Origin: Candidatus Omnitrophota bacterium
Lineage (GTDB): Bacteria; Omnitrophota; Gorgyraeia; Gygaellales; Profunditerraquicolaceae
NCBI GenBank assembly: GCA_018825725.1
Contig: JAHKBC010000324.1
Coordinates: 1 to 11,052, forward strand
Direction: 5' to 3'
DNA: 11,052 nt
Shown: positions 7,801 through 11,052 of the stretch, in pieces
How the letters are laid out: every line of letters begins with the position of its first letter
How positions within the stretch are numbered: the stretch's first letter is position 1
Translations under genes and position numbers: made by a program
The notes under the pieces: model-generated
Databases searched by the model: none
What the model saw: the letters and a program-made list of their open reading frames with translations, nothing else
Told to the model about the DNA's origin: nothing

Positions 7801-10800
7801 CATTTATTTTTTAAGAAGATACAAAAAAGATGAAGGCGGCACAATGGTCCAGCGTTGTAGGATTAGCGCGTTTGCCAGGCTTAAACCGCCATATCCAAAA
7901 AAATGTTTTATGCATCATTCTATTCAGCCGGCATTATTAAGGGAGATGTTTTGTGAATTCATATCTAGTTCAGAAAGGCAGAATTTGCATAAAACCATGG
8001 ATAGGCTGACTTCTGAAGTTGAGGCGTATGAAAGAAAGAAAGCCGAAGGCCGGTATGGGTTAGCAGATATATACGAGCACTGGTTTGCTGTTTTTAGAAT
8101 GTATCTGATTAAGCTCACTGCTTTTATAGATTATGAGCAGGAATTTAGGTTTAGGCAGGAACTCGCTCAACCGGGGCTCTGTACTTCTGACCTTATCAGT
8201 ATTCCAAATGGGAAAGCGCCCCTTACGGCCAGTTCGGCTATTGGCAAAGCGAAATTAGGCGGCGCGGTTTCGGAAACATCGCCACTAAATTCATGCAGTT
8301 CCTCAGCCAGTTTTAATAAAATTTCCTATCTGCCGTATTTTATCGCAGAAAAAGGCATAAGGCTAATTGTCGCTGAAGGGTTACATGACCCGCAATGGTT
8401 TAAGCGCAATAGCTTTTTGCCTGATATTTTTGTGTTACTTAAAGCAGAGCGGCGTGCCTCACAGTTTGCAATTATTGAACGCTTATTTTATGATGAATAC
8501 TTCAAATATTTCTCCGAAGAGCCGTCTCATTTAGCAAAGGGAGCGCTTAAAGAACGCGAGGATATTATTGCGCAGTCTAGCTCGCCTGCGCGCAAGGAGT
8601 CTGATTTTTTTACTGTCATATTAGAAGGCAAAAAGGGCCCGCATGCCAGAGTGCATCTTCTTATTATCAATCTCATTGATATATTTCAGAAGAGATTAGA
8701 GTGGGATTTTGAGCAATATCCTATAATCATGGGCCATGAGGGTTATCCGGAAGACTCATTTAGTTTAAAGAGCGATTTAGACGGTGATCATGCATTTACA
8801 AGATGGACTTCTATGTTGGTGAATAAAGGAGTAACACATTTTAAGTTTGCGATTAGTATTCGCGGGATACGGGAAGAAGAAGCCAAAGATATAAGTGAAA
8901 CAATCCGTATAGCATTTGGATTTATAAATAAAATTGCGGGCGCGCGGATAAGCGAGATAGCGCCGTTAAGAGGAAAATTTATTCAGGAAATAGAAACCCG
9001 GTTGCATAACATCAAAGAAAGATTTGGTGTATTTGGGCCCGCCAGGAGAATACAGGAGAGTAATCAAAAAAAACAATCTAGTTCAGTTATATGGGGTTGC
9101 AACTTTAAAGATTTATCCGATTCAGCCAGTACGCAAGATAGAAATAAAAATACCGATCCGGTTGAGATAGCTAGTCCGGGGATGGGCACTAAAGAAGTTC
9201 TTATAAACTTCCGAAAGCTTTTATATCGCAATTTTACTCCGGAATATCTGCAAAAGGTTATAGATTCTGCTCAGGATAAAGAAGAATCAGTTGATGGTAT
9301 TTTATCGAAACAGCGGTTGCACATAATTGCCGTTGCTCAGGCCATAGCCTTGCTCAATGGCAATCCCGGAGTTGAATATGCCAAATACTTGCCTGATGTC
9401 CAGAAGAGTTTGAATGTGCCTCTAGCCGGATTAAGAAAGTTTTATCGCGTTTTTGAACATGATATTACCGCAATGATTCCTGTTTTAACAAAGAGGCCCC
9501 TACCGTTTATCAAAGATAAAAATCTGGAGCAGATAACAGAACGGGTCCTTGAGGCTATACTGAAAGCGGCTGGCGGTAAAAAAAGTTTAGCCGCCAGAAT
9601 ATTTGGCTGCTCTTTAGGAAACATTTATCTTTTATTGAACAAAAGAGAGAGCCAGCAAATATTGATCATACGAGATGTTAAGATACTCATGCAAATATTA
9701 GGGATGTCTCAGAAAAACCTGGCGATATCCATGAATATTTCTCCTACTGTTACAGCTTTCCGCTGGTTGAGCGAAGAAAATTCGTACCATATTCCTCAAA
9801 AAAGATACGGTGAGTTGGGAAGAATATTCGGGGAAAAGGATTGCTTTGTTTCAAAAAAGGCATATGGCAGGCTGTTGCGCAGAATACTCTTTCATCCGCT
9901 GTTAGATATGAACGCAGGGCTTCCTCAAACCGAAGATTCTTTTGAAGGTTGCGATAAGAACTATCTGCGCCTGAGATATAACATAAGAGGGTTTTCTACG
10001 GATAAATTGTTTACTCTGGCGGTAAAAGCCCTTTCGCTGCGCTGGGTTCAAAAGCTGTCAGAATGCCTTGAAAAAAGAAGCGCAGCAGAAGAAAAACTCC
10101 TTACCCAGATCAAGGATATCAGTTTGTTTCACTTTGCAAAATTAACCCCTGCTCAAAGAAATACGCATGTGTTTACCGCGGGGCTGCTATTATTAAGCCT
10201 TAATAGCCAGATTAAATTGCAGGCAAAACAGATAATGATACATTGGTTTATGAATGAAGCGCAAAAATATTTCGACCGGACCATTGCGGAAAACGCAATC
10301 GTAGACAGCGTAAATAATTACTACGTGTTTAATAATGGGTTTGGGAACTTCTATAAGGGGTTCTTATCGTATCTTAGAATATCTATGAAAAAGAGGTCAA
10401 GTGAATATATAGGGCCGAGAATATCAAATGAATATAAAAAGTTTTTACTAATGAGCCAGCCATCTAATGTGGAAACGGATAGAATACTTGTCGGACAGGA
10501 AGCGCTAGCTGTATTCAGCGCGGCGCTGGCAGATTTAGCTTCCGCAGACCGGCTGTTGATTGTCAAATATCTTGCTGAGGCTAAAGAATTAACAATTCCG
10601 GAATCAGGGCGCGTGTCAGTAATATTAAAACAATTAAGGGCTGCCTTAGAAGAAGCCGGCATTGAAAATAGCGATTTCTTAACAGGAAACGGGTTTTCAA
10701 TTGAAGAATCCAGCTCGCCATTTAGTTTTCCCCGTTCCAAACAGTTGGCAGTAGATAATCCTGCTGATTTAGCGGAAATTATGCGGAAAGAAATGCTGTC

Positions 10801-11052
10801 TATTCCCTTGGCGAGCGATAAAACAGCCGGATCGCCGGTAACAGTCGAACGCGATATGCTTAAGAAACTGGCCGTTGAACTTGCCAACAGGGACGGATCT
10901 GAAGCCACCAGTCGGGGACGGTTCTTGAACCAAAACAGAAGCGTCCCAGGATTGGGGAACTCACACGGTAGGAAACAAGTTTTTATCTATAGAATTGGCA
11001 GTTGTTATTGGCAAAAAAATACAACAGACATTATGTACGGCCTTGCCAGATA
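4808..11052 (+). CDS. Giant multidomain protein, 3'-partial: sigma-70-like, HPr-like and HTH modules
   Basis: The frame is open from just after the TAA at 4778 to the right edge, about 2,081 codons with no stop. GTG 4808 is the best formal start, because a weak AGGG lies five bases upstream; the first in-frame ATG is at 5018. I think this is not a real start: the frame is the same as that of the upstream CDS, and DVVLVAISRGG looks like the middle of a domain. Order of parts: unrecognised block with a possible winged-helix segment (5218-5310), SSSP, unrecognised block, sigma-70-like domain, long block that looks beta-rich (7070-8160), Ser/Thr linker, unrecognised block, SSSP, HPr-like domain, Ser-rich linker, Fis-like HTH, XRE-like HTH, weak second sigma-like region, SSSP. 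The last 40 codons look out of frame. No signal peptide is visible. Confidence 0.75.
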   Translation, partial: MLVAISRGGSINEPCIIEGLLLGLVFSKSSFQFEAVIQAAAWNLQKKHLLAKGFRDEHQAKFPGIGADLQMVLTEYILRYAFRKRGNKPLDDDTLIRKLMPDTKSGEDRVAYYIRFNPVEYRRIHKKGNYFISARSALQWNIYQLLRYSSEGSLTVNEILGQMGLTGYYSSDYFYNGNDGLLDDMGKDERSDCHIVAKQSDRGIVFTTEFNSPSIQPIGWSANSLAGKTTISALKERSSSPMRLTKPIFYYESFSDAVFTPVFLSEEEITELEQKVRIFIIGEEKLKEQSLSKILGDPGSGRYGKSMIAARYENQKVYTIFWQYMKDPVVVTELERGEMLVAPYSSFSNLFLARWVNQARTFLAMGHLKHKAKIFQFIEWLNPGITDITLFCLFYMRTLPEEAGHIDESDNIHNLLHKIKSKFPRAIIEHRIRPYLTVPNEYIFFTNPQAFGSVPAVYVDSLVPYLISWKELQKNAQADEHLKEIKYSSSGILGEGISETVNRQNKRLFERGSQILAHRTRFDDDPEGKRITQDSLRKQWFINLTEKEKRLVRERLAKEYESYVEKFIHCEIPVSFIQKLTGGMKAGDDGLRDLTAELRLALWEAINAIEQWHPYFGGFSTFLVKYLVRAYKKFAYRVNRKIFREINDHNILSIDIPRGNRMDEEIIKAKFLQALDSLKNFLLSDRKLFREPRVIDYSIDGYGRYILKALKMDNQTYADLARMLGIERENIRQGIRKIEGFVRRHSDRPLLPSLWQIPGIIVELQLKAQEIIQHKVMQTDETAIARWAKMLQAWLGLQHFAIEGAPEIALELNGKKSACVTLKNFVLYINLSHIKVNNSAYRRYLLRPRLSNGQLLVDVFFPDASKNLSTLYFARPENKSHKRKIKLSSKIFKPIDQAKRQWDDFVNFTVDNHPTLSLKRTAYKPQAFVAFGITFRIDKTQNPRIPGETKVFIGGYRLDKNAPLFKHVFYIPVRTLSKNSLIVVVSSSEEMNDASVQDIYFLRRYKKDEGGTMVQRCRISAFARLKPPYPKKCFMHHSIQPALLREMFCEFISSSERQNLHKTMDRLTSEVEAYERKKAEGRYGLADIYEHWFAVFRMYLIKLTAFIDYEQEFRFRQELAQPGLCTSDLISIPNGKAPLTASSAIGKAKLGGAVSETSPLNSCSSSASFNKISYLPYFIAEKGIRLIVAEGLHDPQWFKRNSFLPDIFVLLKAERRASQFAIIERLFYDEYFKYFSEEPSHLAKGALKEREDIIAQSSSPARKESDFFTVILEGKKGPHARVHLLIINLIDIFQKRLEWDFEQYPIIMGHEGYPEDSFSLKSDLDGDHAFTRWTSMLVNKGVTHFKFAISIRGIREEEAKDISETIRIAFGFINKIAGARISEIAPLRGKFIQEIETRLHNIKERFGVFGPARRIQESNQKKQSSSVIWGCNFKDLSDSASTQDRNKNTDPVEIASPGMGTKEVLINFRKLLYRNFTPEYLQKVIDSAQDKEESVDGILSKQRLHIIAVAQAIALLNGNPGVEYAKYLPDVQKSLNVPLAGLRKFYRVFEHDITAMIPVLTKRPLPFIKDKNLEQITERVLEAILKAAGGKKSLAARIFGCSLGNIYLLLNKRESQQILIIRDVKILMQILGMSQKNLAISMNISPTVTAFRWLSEENSYHIPQKRYGELGRIFGEKDCFVSKKAYGRLLRRILFHPLLDMNAGLPQTEDSFEGCDKNYLRLRYNIRGFSTDKLFTLAVKALSLRWVQKLSECLEKRSAAEEKLLTQIKDISLFHFAKLTPAQRNTHVFTAGLLLLSLNSQIKLQAKQIMIHWFMNEAQKYFDRTIAENAIVDSVNNYYVFNNGFGNFYKGFLSYLRISMKKRSSEYIGPRISNEYKKFLLMSQPSNVETDRILVGQEALAVFSAALADLASADRLLIVKYLAEAKELTIPESGRVSVILKQLRAALEEAGIENSDFLTGNGFSIEESSSPFSFPRSKQLAVDNPADLAEIMRKEMLSIPLASDKTAGSPVTVERDMLKKLAVELANRDGSEATSRGRFLNQNRSVPGLGNSHGRKQVFIYRIGSCYWQKNTTDIMYGLAR
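5451..5468. repeat. 18-nt perfect palindrome inside the coding frame
   Basis: The sequence tccagcctataggctgga equals its own reverse complement across all 18 bases. It encodes part of the linker region before the SSSP motif at 5519. It could form a short hairpin or be a dimeric protein-binding site. A perfect palindrome this long is uncommon by chance in 11 kb, but one copy proves nothing. Confidence 0.6.
5519..5530 (+). repeat. SSSP linker motif, copy 3 (tccagctcgccg)
   Basis: It is identical at all 12 bases to the copy at 692, more than 4.8 kb away, and encodes Ser-Ser-Ser-Pro. It separates two unrecognised blocks of the right-hand protein. Confidence 0.8.
6480..7055 (+). other. Sigma-70-like domain (regions 2 and 4)
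   Basis: ELRLALWEAINAIEQWHPYF followed by GGFSTFLVKYLVRAYKKFAY follows the region 2 pattern, where sigma factors have GxxGLxxAxxxFDxxxGxxFxTYAxxxIRxAI. A region 4-like part follows: LQALDSLKNFLLSDRKLF, then a helix-turn-helix, YADLARMLGIERENIRQGIR (6956-7015). This matches the family's LxEIAxxLGxSRERVRQIE, including the Arg-Gln that starts the recognition-helix end. The region 2 part lacks the aromatic-rich -10 melting stretch of primary sigma factors, so it looks like a divergent alternative sigma. A linker SSSG (6269) lies upstream. A sigma factor fused inside a giant protein would probably need cleavage to act, which is inference. Confidence 0.6.
7070..8330 (+). other. Unrecognised block of the giant protein, probably beta-rich, with Ser-rich linker
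   Basis: I recognise no family here. Short strand-like pieces alternate with basic loops (for example FVAFGITFRID, KVFIGGYRLD, HVFYIPVRTL, SLIVVVSSS), which suggests a beta domain, possibly repeated. A helical segment follows from about 7935, with ERQNLHKTMDRLTSEVEAYE as a possible short coiled coil. A linker with TASSA, TSPL and SCSSSAS closes the block (8226-8316). Confidence 0.4.
8576..8587 (+). repeat. SSSP linker motif, copy 4 (tctagctcgcct)
   Basis: It encodes Ser-Ser-Ser-Pro and matches the other copies at 10 of 12 bases; both differences are silent third-position changes. It precedes the HPr-like domain directly. Confidence 0.8.
8612..8935 (+). other. HPr-like (PTS phosphocarrier) domain
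   Basis: The start reads VILEGKKGPHARVHLLIINL, which lines up with the HPr N-terminus (V.I.N..GLHARPAA.LV.L). The His at 8642-8644 takes the place of the phosphorylated His15 and is followed by the usual Ala-Arg. The far end, FKFAISIRGIREEEAKDISE followed by TIRIAFGF, matches the closing strand and helix of HPr (I.I.A.G.DE..A...L), which supports the call independently. The domain is about 108 residues against the usual 85 or so, with an insertion in the middle. The Leu before His is Pro and the Pro after Arg is Val. No other PTS protein is in the window, so a regulatory role through His phosphorylation is a guess. Confidence 0.55.
9527..9648 (+). other. Fis-type helix-turn-helix
   Basis: VLEAILKAAGGKKSLAARIF followed by GCSLGNIYLLLNKR fits the Fis-family pattern: a helix, a GGK/GN turn, the S/TxAAxxLG helix and a recognition helix ending in a Leu/Lys/Arg cluster. 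In NtrC-type regulators such a domain closes the protein; here it sits inside a longer chain, directly before a second HTH. A DNA-binding role is inferred from the family. Confidence 0.5.
9655..9836 (+). other. XRE/Cro-type helix-turn-helix
   Basis: VKILMQILGMSQKNLAISMN followed by ISPTVTAFRWLS matches the XRE pattern of xRxxxGxSQxxLAxxxGxSxxxVSxWE, with SQKNLA and MNISPTVTAF as the two HTH helices. The trailing HIPQKRYGELGRIFG fits the last helix, where XRE domains often read IPxxxxxxLAxxF. It follows the Fis-like HTH with hardly any spacer, forming a tandem DNA-binding unit. Confidence 0.5.
10084..10665 (+). other. Weak second sigma-70-like segment
   Basis: GFGNFYKGFLSYLRISMKKR resembles the end of sigma region 2 (phe-rich, then a long amphipathic helix). 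ALAVFSAALADLASADRLLI resembles the start of region 4 (ALxxLxxxDRxxI). The expected HTH is replaced by a short stretch, IPESGRVSVILKQLRAAL, so DNA binding at a -35 element is doubtful. It could equally be an unrelated helical domain. The call rests mainly on similarity in layout to the stronger sigma domain at 6480. Confidence 0.25.
10709..10720 (+). repeat. SSSP linker motif, copy 5 (tccagctcgcca)
   Basis: It encodes Ser-Ser-Ser-Pro and is identical to copies 1 and 3 except for the last, silent base. It precedes the final segment of the window. Confidence 0.8.
10932..11052 (+). other. Suspected frameshift near the right edge
   Basis: After the A4 at 10932-10935 the frame assigned to the CDS reads QNRSVPGLGNSHGRKQVF, which is unlike the rest. 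The frame reached by dropping one A gives TEASQDWGTHTVGNKFLSIE followed by a hydrophobic LAVVIGKK and is open to the edge. A further run of seven A's lies at 11013-11019, where the frame could change again. Where the protein really goes next cannot be decided from this window. Confidence 0.4.

Noticed and set aside
9066..9180. Possible frameshift at the A8 run 9066-9073
   Set aside because: The shifted frame reads fairly well but ends at a stop after about 35 codons, while the assigned frame gives a normal Ser-rich linker (QSSSV) leading into helical sequence. Evidence is too weak beside the other cases.
10351..10908. Minus-strand open frame of 185 codons, Ser-rich
   Set aside because: It is the antisense of a plus-strand frame that is open for kilobases with domain-like sequence. 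Its low-complexity Ser/Ala content is what antisense of such coding DNA gives, and it shows no domain.

Overview
The window appears to lie inside one giant gene. The forward frame that starts at base 2 is open across both window edges, from base 2 to base 11050, and is broken only by one TAA at 4778-4780. There is no intergenic DNA, and I found no RNA gene, CRISPR array, insertion sequence or convincing promoter or terminator. GC looks moderate to low, with many A-runs. Giant mosaic proteins punctuated by Ser-Ser-Ser-Pro linkers are, to my knowledge, typical of Omnitrophota (candidate phylum OP3, PVC superphylum), so that is my best guess for the organism. It is inference only; no marker gene is present.

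Left half (2-4780, 1,592 codons, N-terminus outside the window). In order it holds: the C-lobe of a eukaryote-type Ser/Thr kinase with altered motifs (HWD for HRD, DFK for DFG); an unrecognised block ending in a probable membrane segment; a weak GNAT-like domain; a candidate transglutaminase-like Cys/His/Asp domain; a clearer GNAT acetyltransferase; a membrane segment; a ureohydrolase (arginase/UPF0489-like) domain that keeps every expected metal ligand; another membrane segment; and an unrecognised domain cut by the TAA.

Right half (4808-11052, open at the right edge, about 2,081 codons). It holds two unrecognised blocks, a sigma-70-like domain (regions 2 and 4), a long unrecognised block probably rich in beta structure, an HPr-like domain with an active-site-type His, a Fis-like HTH followed by an XRE-like HTH, a weak second sigma-like segment, and a Ser/Pro linker before the edge.

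The blocks are separated by SSSP or ASSP linkers. Five of these share almost the same DNA as well as the same protein sequence, although serine has six codons. Kinase, HPr, sigma and HTH modules together suggest signalling or transcription control, but no joint function can be shown from sequence.

In three internal places, and at the right end, the assigned frame becomes un-protein-like beside a homopolymer while another frame reads well. One of these repairs removes the TAA at 4778. The split into two CDS may therefore be an assembly or sequencing artefact, or decay of one gene longer than 11 kb.
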